Shown piece by piece: positions 46,535-56,344 of a DNA stretch of 64,000 nucleotides. Each line of letters starts with the position of its first letter. Position 1 is the first letter of the stretch. The notes below the pieces were generated by a model, which saw only the letters and a list, made by a program, of their open reading frames with translations, ran no database searches and was not told where the DNA came from. The stretch spans positions 1,364,001 to 1,428,000 of the forward strand of contig CAWBCV010000001.1 in the NCBI GenBank assembly GCA_963787425.1, read 5' to 3'. The DNA is from AP-15 sp963787425 (GTDB lineage: Bacteria; Pseudomonadota; Alphaproteobacteria; ATCC43930; CGMCC-115725). A program made the position numbers and the translations under genes.

Positions 46535-47476
46535 ATGGATAACCGCGAGGTGACGCTGACCGATCTACTGGCCGATCCGATGACCCTGGCTGTAATGGCA
46601 GCTGATCGGGTCAATCCGGCTGCCATGGAAGCGGTCTTGTCTGGACTGGCCCGGAGGCTTGAGCTCGCCCGGCCGGCAGGCGGGGGGCGGTTGCGGCGGC
46701 ACTGTCTCCGGCGCACCAGGCGGAAGCGCTTTTCGCGAATTCTTTACGCCCATCAAACGAGCGTCTACCGACCCGATGCGATAGAGCGGGTGGGCAACGA
46801 TGATCGACACAAACAGGAGGACCCTGCCGCGAGGAAGCTGATCGTCCTGAAAGGGCCGGTATGGAGAGCCGCGGGTCTTGCGGCTCTGCTGGGCCTCGGT
46901 CTGATTTCGCACCCGGTCCAGTCCGCGCCGGCGAGCGGGGGTGACACCGTGCAGAGGCTCTACGATGCGCTGCTCAGCACGATGAAGAACGGCCGCACAC
47001 TCGGGCAAAGCGGGCGTTTTACGCAGCTCGAGCCGGTCATTCTCAGGACCTTCGATATCCCATCGATGACCCGGTTGTCGGTCGGCCCGTCCTGGTCCAC
47101 TCTGACCGAAGCGCAACGACAGCAGGTGACGGAGAGCTTCGGGCGCTATATCTCGGCGATCTACGCCGACCGCTTTGACAGCTACGCCGGACAGAAGCTG
47201 CAAGTAACCGGTGAACAGCCCGCGGTGGCTGGCATTATGGTGCGCAGCCAGATCGTCAAGGCCAACGGCGAGCCGGTCAACGTCGACTACATGATGCGCC
47301 GCAACGGCGACAGCTGGCTGATCTCCGACATCTACCTCAATGGCGCGATCAGCGAGGTGGCGACCCGCCGCTCCGAATTTGCCACGATCCTAAAGAGCCA
47401 GGGCATCGACGGCCTGATCGCAGCGCTCAATCGCAAGGCCGACATCCTGACCGCGACTACGGCAAAGGCGTCGTAG
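46535..47476 (+). CDS. MlaC/Ttg2D-family phospholipid-binding protein (possibly fused frame)
   Basis: Residues from about 105 on form the MlaC domain: a hydrophobic signal (WRAAGLAALLGLGLISHPVQ, then SAPA), DTVQRLYDALLSTMKNGRTL, FTQLEPVILRTFDIPSMTRL, FGRYISAIYADRFDSYAGQK and ISDIYLNGAISEVATRRSEF. Such periplasmic proteins carry phospholipids or, in the HpnM branch, hopanoid-related lipids. The first 50 residues (MDNREVTLTDLLADPMTLAV, MAADRVNPAAMEAVL) resemble a separate small protein, and the Arg-rich stretch after them looks non-native. A frameshift may have fused two genes, with the MlaC start near 46790-46850. Confidence 0.7.
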   Translation: MDNREVTLTDLLADPMTLAVMAADRVNPAAMEAVLSGLARRLELARPAGGGRLRRHCLRRTRRKRFSRILYAHQTSVYRPDAIERVGNDDRHKQEDPAARKLIVLKGPVWRAAGLAALLGLGLISHPVQSAPASGGDTVQRLYDALLSTMKNGRTLGQSGRFTQLEPVILRTFDIPSMTRLSVGPSWSTLTEAQRQQVTESFGRYISAIYADRFDSYAGQKLQVTGEQPAVAGIMVRSQIVKANGEPVNVDYMMRRNGDSWLISDIYLNGAISEVATRRSEFATILKSQGIDGLIAALNRKADILTATTAKAS

Positions 47477-47522
47477 CTGCTCCCCGGGCTTCGGCCGTGC
47501 CGCAAGAGACAGGAGGCTGCAG

Positions 47523-47852
47523 ATGCCCAACCTGCTGATGTTGGCAAGCGGCGTGGGGCTCGTCGCGGCGACCGCCGCTCTCTGGGTACAAGGGCAGCGG
47601 CGGGCCGATCACCGCTTCTTCGCTGGTCTTATCTCGATCGCCGTCACCTTGAGCTTGTTTTCGGTCGTCGCCTGGGCCGCGACCGCGATCGCACCCTTGC
47701 CTCTAATCTGGGTTCTTGTCGGCACGCTCGCTCTTCTCTTCGCGCTACGATTGTATCAACAGTTACAGAAGCCGGCCGCCCGGCCAACACTCTCCTTAGC
47801 CGCGCGTGATCGAATTGACGTCGACACATCACGCGACGGGCGGATCCGCTGA
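47523..47852 (+). CDS. Small membrane protein, 109 aa
   Basis: The ATG at 47523 lies 46 bases after the MlaC gene, with AGGAGG upstream. Three hydrophobic segments are visible (LLMLASGVGLVAATAALWV; FFAGLISIAVTLSLFSVVAW; LPLIWVLVGTLALLFAL), followed by a polar tail. Position suggests an operon with the MlaC-like gene. Function unknown. Confidence 0.65.
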   Translation: MPNLLMLASGVGLVAATAALWVQGQRRADHRFFAGLISIAVTLSLFSVVAWAATAIAPLPLIWVLVGTLALLFALRLYQQLQKPAARPTLSLAARDRIDVDTSRDGRIR

Positions 47853-47966
47853 TCGGCTCCCAGCTCCGCATGGGTGAAGCTCATCTTCTCCGGCACCCTG
47901 CTCATCGTGCGCGAGTGCTCGGATACTCGGTTTACGTCGCAAGTGAAAATGGCGGCCAAGCACGGG

Positions 47967-48162
47967 ATTCCCTGATCTGGCGAATAAATTCCCTGATAGC
48001 CCGACTTTAATTCCCTGCTAGGGCGAAATAAATTCCCTGTTCAGATGCGTAGGGAATTGCGTTGTAAACCATTGAATTTGGCCCTGAATCTTGAGCCAAT
48101 AGGTTGCACTCGGAGGCCCAGACGAACAAAATTCCCTGTATTTTCCCGGCTAGCAGGGAATT
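47967..48162. repeat. Regularly spaced AATTCCCTG array
   Basis: ATTCCCTG begins at 47967, 47988, 48010 and 48032, a spacing of 21-22 bp, then an inverted copy (agggaatt) at about 48051, another direct copy at about 48131 and an inverted copy at about 48154. Spacers are unrelated, so the motif itself is selected or copied. No coding potential. Confidence 0.7.
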
Positions 48163-48208
48163 GGTATCAGAGACGGGTTCGCTTGAGACTGCCTCCTCCA
48201 GCAGAGAG

Positions 48209-48335
48209 ATGGTATGGGCAGGCGACGAGGAGATGGCACCATCGTCGCTGTAGCTAACTGATGGAGTGCCCTGATGCCCCAGCCTAACGACTTAAGCAGG
48301 TCGCTCGTCGCCTTGGACCAAGATAGCACAATCAT
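48209..48335 (+). mobile_element. Left-end fragment of an IS110 element
   Basis: Matches the left end and first codons of copies X and Y (MPQPNDLSRSLVALDQDSTI), then stops after gcacaatcat. It is preceded by a degenerate tRNA-like repeat (cctcctccagcagagag), the same context as copy X. It truncates the secreted-protein gene on the other strand. Confidence 0.75.
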
Positions 48336-48610
48336 GTGAGCAAGTGCCGGACGCAGCCTGTTCGTTGCGCTTCCAAGCAATCGCCATCTGGAATGTCGTT
48401 GCGGATCTGGCCTCCGAGGAGACAGCGTGCTTGGGCTGGCGCGGCGACAGTGATCGCTAGACCAGAGACCCCAAGCAACCCGAGTCCAGAGGGTCCGATC
48501 GAACTGACACCAAAGCTTACGACCATCAACGCCGCGGCTAGGGCGCGAACTAACCCTTTAGCCAATCCCAGCGAAGCCGACTTTGCATGTGTGCCGATAC
48601 CACTGTTCAT
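48332..48610 (-). pseudogene. Small secreted protein truncated by IS110 fragment
   Basis: The ATG at 48610 has GGAGG seven bases upstream. A long signal/hydrophobic region (GLVRALAAALMVVSFGVSSI, LAITVAAPAQA) is followed by RCLLGGQIRNDIPDGDCLEA and QRTGCVRHLLT, then the frame ends where the IS110 fragment begins. Paired cysteines suggest an extracytoplasmic domain. The original C-terminus is lost. Confidence 0.6.
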
Positions 48611-48954
48611 CTTGGCACCTCCCCTGATCAATCCGTTTAAAGCCCGAATTCCAGGCCTCTCGGACGTGATTTTGCCTCATATTAAGGGATCTTGAGGCAT
48701 CGTTGCAACGATATTCGCCTAATATCAACAAAAAAAGATTTGCTGACCTCAAGCTCGGGTCACTTTGTCTTCACGTGCGCAGTAACGAACGGCCTCATTC
48801 GGTCATCGGTGCTGTCTCGCTTCGGCGCAAGTGTCTAGCCTTGGGATACTTGACGGTATGGCGCATCTCAGCCGATCGCGATATCGTGCCTTCTGGTGAT
48901 CTCAGACCGCGCGGCTCACCGCGTATGGAACTACCCGCGAGAAGGAGAACGATT

Positions 48955-49311
48955 ATGGCCTATGCCGTCCAGCATGTGCACATAAAGACTCGCGACCCCA
49001 AGCAGACGTCGCAATTCTACATCGACAATTTCGGCGCGACCATGAAGGCTGAAATTCCCGGTCGTGGGTTTCGACTCGAACTGCACGGGCTGCAGCTCAA
49101 CATCACGACGTTGATCGCCAGCCAGAACCACGAGCAGCATTACGGCATCGAGCACATCCCCGTCCAAACCGATGATTATCAGGGGACTTTGGCTAAGTTG
49201 AGGGCCAATGGCGTGCGCATCCTCGAAGAAATGCCGCCCAACAACGGCCGCCATGTCTGTTTCCTTGAGGCTCCCGACGGCGCTCAGATGGAGCTTATCG
49301 AGAAGGTGTAG
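48955..49311 (+). CDS. VOC-family (glyoxalase-like) protein
   Basis: 118 residues from the ATG at 48955 with AAGGAG upstream (a longer frame opens at 48703). The vicinal-oxygen-chelate fold is shown by HVHIKTRDPKQTSQFYIDNF, YGIEHIPVQTDDYQGTLAKL, RANGVRILEEMP and HVCFLEAPDGAQMELIEKV. Candidate metal ligands are His8, His67 and Glu115. The substrate is unknown. The gene is intact and stands alone. Confidence 0.85.
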   Translation: MAYAVQHVHIKTRDPKQTSQFYIDNFGATMKAEIPGRGFRLELHGLQLNITTLIASQNHEQHYGIEHIPVQTDDYQGTLAKLRANGVRILEEMPPNNGRHVCFLEAPDGAQMELIEKV

Positions 49312-49394
49312 CCGACGCTCTCAGCACAAAGCTTAGCTTTCGCTCGGCGTGTCGCAGCCGATCGCTCTGCACGATCCCTTGGGCGGCGGAATAG

Positions 49395-49600
49395 ATCGCC
49401 GAGCGCGAGCGCGGTGATCCTGAGGCGCTGCGCCGCGCCATCGCGGCTCATGAGGCGGCGCTGCTGGAATACACGCGCGAGCGCGCCCCGCTGGACTGGG
49501 CAGCCACTCAGCATGACCTCGGCGTTGCACTCCGGGTGTTGGGCGCGCTTGGCGATAATAAGGCGCTGCGCCGCGCCATCGCGGCCCCCCTTTCCAGGTC
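49395..49600 (+). pseudogene. TPR repeat protein fragment
   Basis: The frame reads AERERGDPEALRRAIAAHEA, LLEYTRERAPLDWAATQHDL and GVALRVLGALG, then DNKALRRAIAA. This is one and a half tetratricopeptide-like units of the kind found in long TPR proteins. Both ends are missing. Confidence 0.55.
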
Positions 49601-49667
49601 ACGGTCACGCCGGTCTTGTCACAGGAATCGGGATCGAGCGAGGGCGATGGGCAGGTTAATATGAGCC

Positions 49668-50250
49668 ATGGCTCAGCTTTCGTATCGCCGCCATCGCTTT
49701 CCGGCCGAGATCATTCAACGCGCGATCTGGCTTTATCTCCGCTTCACCCTGAGCTACCGAGACGTGGAGGAACTCCTCGCCGAACGCGGTCTCGACGTCT
49801 CTTATGAAACGGTGCGGCGCTGGGTGCTGAAATTCGGTCCGCTGATCGCGCGCAAGCTGCGGCAAGGCCGCCCACGCCCGAGCGCGCGATGGCACCTCGA
49901 CGAGATGGTCGTTCGGATCGCCGGGAAGCGGATGTACCTGTGGCGCGCTGTCGACCTTGAGAGCGAAATCCTCGACATGCTCGTGCAGCGCCGGCGCGAT
50001 ACGCAGGCGGCACTCCGTCTGATGCGCAAGCTGCTCAAGAAACAACGCTTCGCACCGAAGTTGCTGGTCACCGACAAGCTGGGCTCCTCCGGCTCGCCTT
50101 TCCGGCAACTGCGCCTCACATGCCCTCACGATCGAGGCCTCAGAAAAAACAATCGCGCTGAAAACTTCCATCAAATCGTGCGGCGACTAGAGCGCAAGAT
50201 GCAGCGGTTCAAGTCTCCTCGATCCGCGCAGCGTTTCTCAATATCCATTC
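49668..50250 (+). pseudogene. IS6-family transposase, C-terminus lost
   Basis: The start MAQLSYRRHRFPAEIIQRAI, the helix-turn-helix (SYRDVEELLAERGLDVSYET) and the DDE residues (ARWHLDEMVVRI, LLVTDKLGS, KNNRAENFHQ) are present. After RFKSPRSAQRF the sequence diverges from the family, losing about 30 residues. The GSSGSPF segment near the second Asp is also unusual. Confidence 0.82.
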
Positions 50251-50975
50251 CCGATCGATGCCGGGGGTCTGAGCTGGAAGGAAAAAACGTTCCGTTTGTC
50301 ATTCGCGTGGGCGAACGTATAGAACAGAAAAAAAGGCCGTTGAGCTGGACCGGCCGAGGGATATATAAGGAGGGATGCGTCTATGACTGGTATTTGGTGG
50401 GCATCGGCGTCGATCGAGATTTTTTTGTGTTGCCTAACGGCAACGACAGCTCATCTGTTGATGTCGCTCAGCCAAACATTATTTCACCGATATCTCGGCC
50501 ACCGTGGCATCGGAGGAAGGTTCTTCGAAAATCACTTATCTATCCACCACAGGAATTACTCAGGAGATCATGTCGTTTCCGAAAATTACCTAAACGGAGA
50601 GGCAAATAACACACCGTTCTTTCTGATCCCCGTCACCTTAGTCATCAGCCTGGGCTACCTGGTTCTACCTTTATACTTGTTCATCGTTCAACTGATCGCG
50701 ATGTCGACCTCGTTCTTTGTGCACCTCTATTTTGATAAACGCTACCACGTGGCTGGATCATGGTTGGGACGATTTGCCTGGTTCAGGCGAAAGCAACAGC
50801 TCCATTTTCTTCACCACCGGTATGCCGATTGCAACTTTGCGGCAGTCGACAATTTCTGGGATTGGCTTCTCGGTTCATATAGGGGCATCGATGCGGACAG
50901 GGAGACTTGCGGCGGCTCCGGATTTTTGGACAGCGAGATAAGCTAAAGGCTGACCGGTCCAAAGGGGCGTGAGAC

Positions 50976-51287
50976 GTGGGTATAAAGAGGAAGCAGCACA
51001 ACGCGGAATTCAAGGCGCGGGTGGCGATGGCGGCGCTTTCGGGGGAGAAGACCCTGGCGCAGCTGTCGGCGGAGTTTGGGGTTCATCCGACGATGATCAG
51101 CAACTGGAAGCAGGAGCTGGTGAAGCGTGCGGGCGAATTGTTTGCGCGCGGCAGCAAGGCGCCGTCGGCTGAGGATGCGCAGAAGGTGATCGACGATCTG
51201 CACCGCAAGATCGGGCAGCTGCAGGTCGAGTGCGATTTTCTTGCCGGGCAGCCCGCCATCTCCCGATTGCTGCGAGGCGGGCGATGA
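50976..51287 (+). CDS. IS3 transposase OrfA (copy C)
   Basis: 103 residues, identical to copies A and B. HTH and zipper regions as there. Confidence 0.92.
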   Translation: MGIKRKQHNAEFKARVAMAALSGEKTLAQLSAEFGVHPTMISNWKQELVKRAGELFARGSKAPSAEDAQKVIDDLHRKIGQLQVECDFLAGQPAISRLLRGGR

Positions 51288-52117
51288 TCGCGCCGGAAGC
51301 AGGGCTGTCCGTAAGCCGGCAATGCATGCTGCTCGGGGTTGCGCGCAGCAGCTTCTATTACCGGTCTCGGCCGGAATTTGCGGCGGAACTCGAGCTTCTG
51401 AAGCGGCTCGACCGGATTTTCACCGACAATCCGGTCTACGGCAGCCGCCGGCTGCAGGTCGCGCTTTTGCGGGATGGGATTTCGGTCGGCCGCCGACGCG
51501 TGCGGCGGCTGATGCGGAAGCTCGGGCTGTGGGCAGTCAGACCGAAGCGGAACACCAGCAAGCGGCATCCCGAGCACAAGGTCTATCCGTACCTTCTGCG
51601 CGGCAGAACGATCGACCAGCCGAACCAAGTGTGGGCAGCTGACATAACGTACATACCCATGCAGCAAGGGTTTTTGTACCTGGTCGCGATCATCGACTGG
51701 GCGACCCGACGAGTGCTGTCCTGGCGGCTGTCGAACACCCTCACGGCGGGGTTCTGCGTCGAGGCGCTGAGCGAGGCCCTCGCCCGGTTCGGCAAGCCCG
51801 ACATCTTCAATACCGATCAGGGCGCGCAATTCACCAGTGACGAGTTCACCAATATGCTGCGGGATCACCGGATCGAGATCAGCATGGATGGACGCGGGCG
51901 CTGCCACGACAACATCTTCGTCGAGCGCTTGTGGTGGACCGTGAAGCACGAATGGGTCTACCTGCGCCCCGCCGCCAACGGCATCGAACAGAAGCGCAGC
52001 CTTGGCGCGTTTTTTGACTGGTATAATCTGCGACGTCCTCATCAGGCGCTCGGCTGGCGAACACCGGACGAGGCTTACCTCGGCCAATCGACGGCTGCGA
52101 GGGCACTGGCCGCCTGA
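51230..52117 (+). CDS. IS3 transposase OrfB (copy C)
   Basis: 295 residues, identical to copy B, with all three DDE residues. Overlaps OrfA by 58 bases. Confidence 0.93.
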   Translation: MRFSCRAARHLPIAARRAMIAPEAGLSVSRQCMLLGVARSSFYYRSRPEFAAELELLKRLDRIFTDNPVYGSRRLQVALLRDGISVGRRRVRRLMRKLGLWAVRPKRNTSKRHPEHKVYPYLLRGRTIDQPNQVWAADITYIPMQQGFLYLVAIIDWATRRVLSWRLSNTLTAGFCVEALSEALARFGKPDIFNTDQGAQFTSDEFTNMLRDHRIEISMDGRGRCHDNIFVERLWWTVKHEWVYLRPAANGIEQKRSLGAFFDWYNLRRPHQALGWRTPDEAYLGQSTAARALAA

Positions 52118-52492
52118 CGCGATGCCGAGGAGGTGCTGTGAATTTGTGGACAGTCGGCTGCGCCGATCCCCGCCTGACCGCGCAAGCGCGGTCCCCTATG
52201 GACAAGCCGGGGAAAACGCTACGCGTTTCCCCCACCTTGCCCACAGGTCGGCGGCTGCCCACAAGCTTCACAACACCCCGCAGCAAGACAGCATGAATTT
52301 GATTTTGGGGAATCGTGAAACCAGCAGCCGGCTATCAGCCTTAGCTTATTCTCCCCGGAAGCTGTCCAAACGACCGGCACCGTCGCAACTCAGCCCGTCT
52401 TGGTCACCGAGCCCGAGATACCCACCGGGTATTGCTGCGAACCGGACCACGTTCAACCATCGATCCCTTCGGCCGCCCTTTCCGCGTCGTAG

Positions 52493-53467
52493 TCGCGGGA
52501 GCGCGCGTCGGCGTGCCCGAGGGTCAAGGTCATTGAAGTAATCCCCTTCACCCAGAACCGGCTGAAGCCCGCATTGGCGTATCAGCCCCTCCAGCGGGGA
52601 GTCCGCTGCGAACCTCGCGATCTTCGCGGCGTTTGCCAGGGCAACCGCTGCGGTCGTGAGAGCGCGAGAGCGCGGAATACATCGATGACCTGGGAACGCC
52701 AAGGGCATTCTCAAAACCGCTCGCGAGTCGGCTGCCTTGCGAGGAAAATTGCCTGTCGCTTCACGTCTGGTGAAAGGCCGTGTGCTGATCGCCTTCCGGC
52801 GCCGCGTCGACCAGCTGGGTCAGCTGCGGCGCGATCCAAGCCGGTAGAGCGGCTGCGGATGAACGACACGCTACCGGCCGCGCCATGCCGGAAGCGGGAC
52901 CAGATTACTGCGCCGGCGCATGCGCCTCCTGGAGATGGTCGATCTCGACAACATGCTTCGCCGCATGGGCGAGCTCGAAGCTGATGCCCTTGCAATGCCG
53001 GCAACGTTGAGGTGACGAACTATCTCGCATTGGAGGATACGAAGTGTTGCCGCCGGAGCTGGATGAAAGCGCCCTGGCGGAAACCTGCCGAAACTCCAAA
53101 GTGGGTCTCGGGGGTCGGCAGGTAAGCGAAATTGGCCACGACGTGACTGAAAGTTGGTCGACGCAATCGCCAATTTCCCCCGTGCCGGAGGCGACCGACC
53201 GGCGGGTCGAAACCCTTCGACCCACTCCGCCCCCGCAAAGGCTGGGTGGTCTTAAGAGGGAGCTGCGAAGCTCCTCCTGGAAGGAAACTATCGGATTGCC
53301 GCTCTCTAGCAGATCCGCCCAGTGCGAAATTAGTGGTGGAAATCTGACGCATGGTAACCACGGCTGAATGCCCAATTGGGGTGGATACTGTTGAAACTCC
53401 TCTCCCATCCCTTCCCTAACGGCAAGCAATTAGGCTGGCACGGGCCAGCGCGACCGGAGGCGGCCTG
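52493..53467. other. Long stretch without a supported gene
   Basis: Holds a degenerate tRNA-like repeat at about 52587-52620 (cccctccagcggggagtccg). The frame RMRLLEMVDLDNMLRRMGEL near 52920-53010 could be the end of a small protein. Everything else is unassigned. Confidence 0.4.
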
Positions 53468-53638
53468 ATGCGGATCGTGGTGATCGGTACCTCAGGCGCT
53501 GGCAAGACGACGGCTGGGCGGATGATGACCAAGCCGCGCTGCCCCGGCCTACAGACCCCAGAGAAATTGGATCATTGCACATTGTCCTCCTGCGCGGGCG
53601 TTGCTTCGGCGTTCAGTCCCCGCATCCTGAAAGCATGA
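53468..53638 (+). pseudogene. P-loop nucleotide kinase N-terminal fragment
   Basis: From the ATG at 53468, MRIVVIGTSGAGKTTAGRMM has a perfect Walker A (GTSGAGKTT) as in adenylate-kinase-like proteins, then the sequence becomes unrelated and stops at 53636-53638. Only the first strand and P-loop remain. Confidence 0.55.
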
Positions 53639-53930
53639 TTGCCCCGCGAAGCTGCGGAACGGATGTCGACAGGTTGGGATAAGCTGGTGCATCTCGGGAA
53701 AGGACACCACGAGATCGCAGTCACCAGCGATATAGAGTGCCGGAACGCTCACCCGCGCTCCGCCAAAGCGTGCCAAAAGCTCCGAGTTGCGATCGATGTT
53801 GCGGTCCAGTTGAGACCGCCGCGAAACCCGGTGCGTGAACTCCCCGACCTAGAAATCCAGGTCGGTCTCGGTGAGGCCGGGGCGGGAATGAGGTCGGGTT
53901 TAGCCGCCGCCAGCCACCGTCCCACGGCAC
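53549..53930 (-). pseudogene. Epoxide hydrolase-like C-terminal fragment
   Basis: The main frame reads ARFGGARVSVPALYIAGDCD and LVVSFPEMHQLIPT, the strand bearing the late acid residue of EphA-type alpha/beta hydrolases. Other frames supply RTGFRGGLNW upstream and QFLWGL downstream. Three frames are needed and the nucleophile region is absent. Confidence 0.55.
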
Positions 53931-53967
53931 CAAGAAGCGATCTGCATCCGCTTATTGTCACCGCAGA

Positions 53968-54207
53968 CTACCGATGGATAGAATCACACGCTTGGATGGC
54001 AGATTTCCATACTTGCGAGCCGTTAGCATGAATGGAGTGATGCAACGCGGCCTTACATGTTATCGTCATTACACTGACTAAGGCAGCAGCAACCCATAGG
54101 CGTCGACTCCACCTTCCTCCCCGATTGGATCTCCGGACCTCCGCGAAGTTTTGATACAGTGATGGCGCTGGGGGCCGAAACCGCTCCTCGTATTCGCTCA
54201 TGGTCAT
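53968..54207 (-). CDS. Small hypothetical protein with one membrane helix
   Basis: From an ATG at 54207 (another four residues earlier is possible), MTMSEYEERFRPPAPSLYQN leads to a basic stretch and a hydrophobic helix (LWVAAALVSVMTITCKAALH). The N-terminal motif looks conserved in related bacteria. The last 25 residues are less convincing and may be non-native. Confidence 0.5.
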   Translation of the reverse strand: MTMSEYEERFRPPAPSLYQNFAEVRRSNRGGRWSRRLWVAAALVSVMTITCKAALHHSIHANGSQVWKSAIQACDSIHR

Positions 54208-54213
54208 GATCAC

Positions 54214-54924
54214 CTCTCGAAGATTAGAGAAGGTCGAGCCTTCCCGATGTTAGGGGCGCATTCCCCAGCTGTTGTCCGAATACAACGCTGCCTCGACGTC
54301 CGAGCGGAACCGTCGCATCAGCGCTGTGACCGCGGAATGCTGCGTCGATCCAACGACGTATGATTGATCCCGTAATCGACAAAGCGCTGAAAATCCGGTA
54401 ACCGGTGTAGCAGCTGAGTAGACCCATGTGCCCGATCGGGTGACGCCGAGACGAGGCCACAGCTACATCTCGAGGACTACGCCGGATGCCGCCCGTTTGC
54501 GTTCGACGCACGTTGCATTCTCTCTTATAGGTCGGCGCGCTACCCGGCATCTCCGAGAGAAAGATCTGAATTCGCCTGAAGAGGTTGGCGACAGCCTACG
54601 ATCTCGACCCACGCGTCGCGTAGCGTCGGTGGCAAACCAGCTTGCTCGGGCTCTTGCTGGAGCTTGCTGTCACGAACCGAACCAGATTGACAAGGACGCG
54701 CCATGTAGCGGATCGCGCGACTCGCCGTGATTTGCTTGATGCCGCAACGATGCGCGGGTCGACGGTACTATGTGAAATTGAACATGACGCGGCAGATCGG
54801 CGAAGGCGAGATCGACATGCTCGTTCAAGAAAAGTACGTGCTTTCACAACCAGCAGCGCCTCGCCAACCAGAGCGAGTTGGAGACTGAGAAGGGGTCCTC
54901 GCGTATTAAGGTTGCGTACGGGGC
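54214..54924. other. Stretch without a supported gene
   Basis: No domain found on either strand. A short frame reading MTRQIGEGEIDMLVQEKYV at about 54784 is natural-looking but breaks at once. Confidence 0.4.
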
Positions 54925-55010
54925 AAATTCAGGACCGGTGCGTGGCGGTGAAGAACAAGCAGGATCCGGCGAACGTGTTCCGGCATAACCAGACCATCAG
55001 ACCTACGTCC
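54925..55010 (+). pseudogene. FAD-linked oxidase C-terminal tail (BBE-like)
   Basis: The frame contains DRCVAVKNKQDPANVFRHNQ, the conserved ending of berberine-bridge-type FAD oxidoreductases (K-x-DPxNxFxxNQ). Nothing of the FAD domain is nearby. Confidence 0.45.
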
Positions 55011-55108
55011 CTCACCGGATCGGTCCCTTCGGCAGAACGCGAACAGGTTTCAGGGAGAAATGAAAAGGAGGAAGGCTCAAAGGTGATCAATCTCGCGCGG
55101 AATCGGGA

Positions 55109-55280
55109 GTTCGAATCCGGCTCCCTCCAGCAACTAACCCGTGTCAGACAGAGGTATAAGCCCGTTCAGCCTTGCGACATGCGCGCATGTTCGGCGTGCG
55201 CTAGGACGATATCGGATCAGGGTCGTGTGGCAGCATCGACGATGAGGGACCGATGGTTCGAACCCGTCTCTCTCCAGCGG
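55109..55280 (+). repeat. Two direct tRNA 3'-end-like repeats
   Basis: gttcgaatccggctccctcc at about 55110 and ggttcgaacccgtctctctc at about 55255, each followed by agc. They are in the same orientation, 145 bases apart, with no tRNA 5' half. Confidence 0.6.
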
Positions 55281-55501
55281 AGAAGTCAATTGCAAACCTG
55301 ACTTTCGGGGCGCATCCCATCCGCGGACCGATGGCCTTGGACACCGTGCCGACAACACCCAACAATGGTCCGCGCTCGGCCAGCCACTCGCGCTTCGCCG
55401 CCACAGCGGCCTCGTCGCGGCCCAGCAGCCAACTGTTGTTGTAGGTCCGTTCCAATCATAGCGTAGGTCGCGATGCGGCGTCGGTTCGTCGGTATAAAAA
55501 T

Positions 55502-55790
55502 TCAGGGCTTGGCGGGAATCGCGACCGACACCGCCGGCGTGGTGTAAGTCTCGACGTCCTCCACAACGCTGGGCTCCTCGATCAGGAAGCGCTGAGTGAC
55601 CAGCGCCTGCGCGGCAGTCTGCACCTTGGCGACATAATCCGCATTGGTGCCGGCTGGGTTCCCGTACCGCTCTTGCAATGACAGGCGCGGATCGCCCGTT
55701 GCCATCCGCTGCGCGATCGTGGTCGGGAACGGAATGTACTGGCCCGTCGCATCGCAGCCGTCGACGATCGGCACCGGGTCAGCTCCGCCC
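55502..55790 (-). pseudogene. Alpha/beta hydrolase domain protein, C-terminal fragment
   Basis: Reads IVDGCDATGQYIPFPTTIAQ, RMATGDPRLSLQERYGN and ADYVAKVQTAAQALVTQRFL, the ending of the large alpha/beta hydrolase domain-containing family (PF20091-type). The catalytic part upstream is absent. Confidence 0.6.
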
Positions 55791-56344
55791 GCCGCGTCGA
55801 CTGACCCTCAGCAATAAAAATTCATTCCGCCGCCGTATCCAACCCTCTGCCTCCGGCCGAGCCCATCTTGCTAGTGATAACGTCCTCACATGGGGACTGG
55901 TCGGGTCAACTGGTTATTCGGGCATCCTGATAGTCTCTTTGGATCGGGATCTCGGTTCGAGCCGCTTACTTAGCTGCAGCACCGTGCCGCAGAACCTCAC
56001 ATCCGGTCGCCACTCAGAGCGGCTGACCCCAAAATCCCTCATATTCGAGGGTCATTTCTACAGCTTTTGGCCGCAGCAGCTTGCGGTGACTTGAGATCGG
56101 CTCCTGATCACGGACTCGAAGGGCCCTCCTTCATCTCTCGTACAGTTGCGCGCCGCAGACAACTCACGCGGCGCTCGTGACCCACGACCCGAAGCCGACG
56201 TCACGAGGACAGCGAGGATGGGTTGGCGTCGCAGTGCTCGTGCACCAACAGCCGATTATCTAGTGAGTTGGGGCGCGGACAAGGCGCGATGAGCGTTCGT
56301 GCGCACCAGAATTTGAGGTACGGTAAAAGCTGCAGTGACCGCGT
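55791..56344. other. Intergenic, nothing recognised
   Basis: No domain, repeat or promoter identified. Confidence 0.4.

Larger units (their letters stand above)
50908..52387 (+). mobile_element. IS3-family element, copy C
   Basis: 1480 bp, ends as in copies A and B. ACT is duplicated at 50905-50907 and 52388-52390. Both transposase frames are intact. Confidence 0.95.
50383..52492 (+). pseudogene. Fatty acid hydroxylase-family protein, split by IS3 copy C
   Basis: The start at 50383 follows AAGGAGGG. The first part (to 50907) encodes 175 residues with the diiron histidine clusters HRYLGHR, NHLSIHHRNYSGDH, HLYFDKRYH and LHFLHHRYAD, and three hydrophobic segments (TPFFLIPVTLVISLGYLVLP). It looks like a sterol desaturase/fatty acid hydroxylase-type membrane enzyme. 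Removing the IS and one ACT adds QPVLVTEPEIPTGYCCEPDH and a stop at 52490-52492, total 208 residues. Since all histidine motifs lie before the insertion, the truncated protein might keep activity. Confidence 0.78.

Noticed and set aside
47967..48060. CRISPR-like array from the ATTCCCTG motif
   Set aside because: Repeat unit is only 8-9 bp and spacers are about 13 bp; no cas genes.
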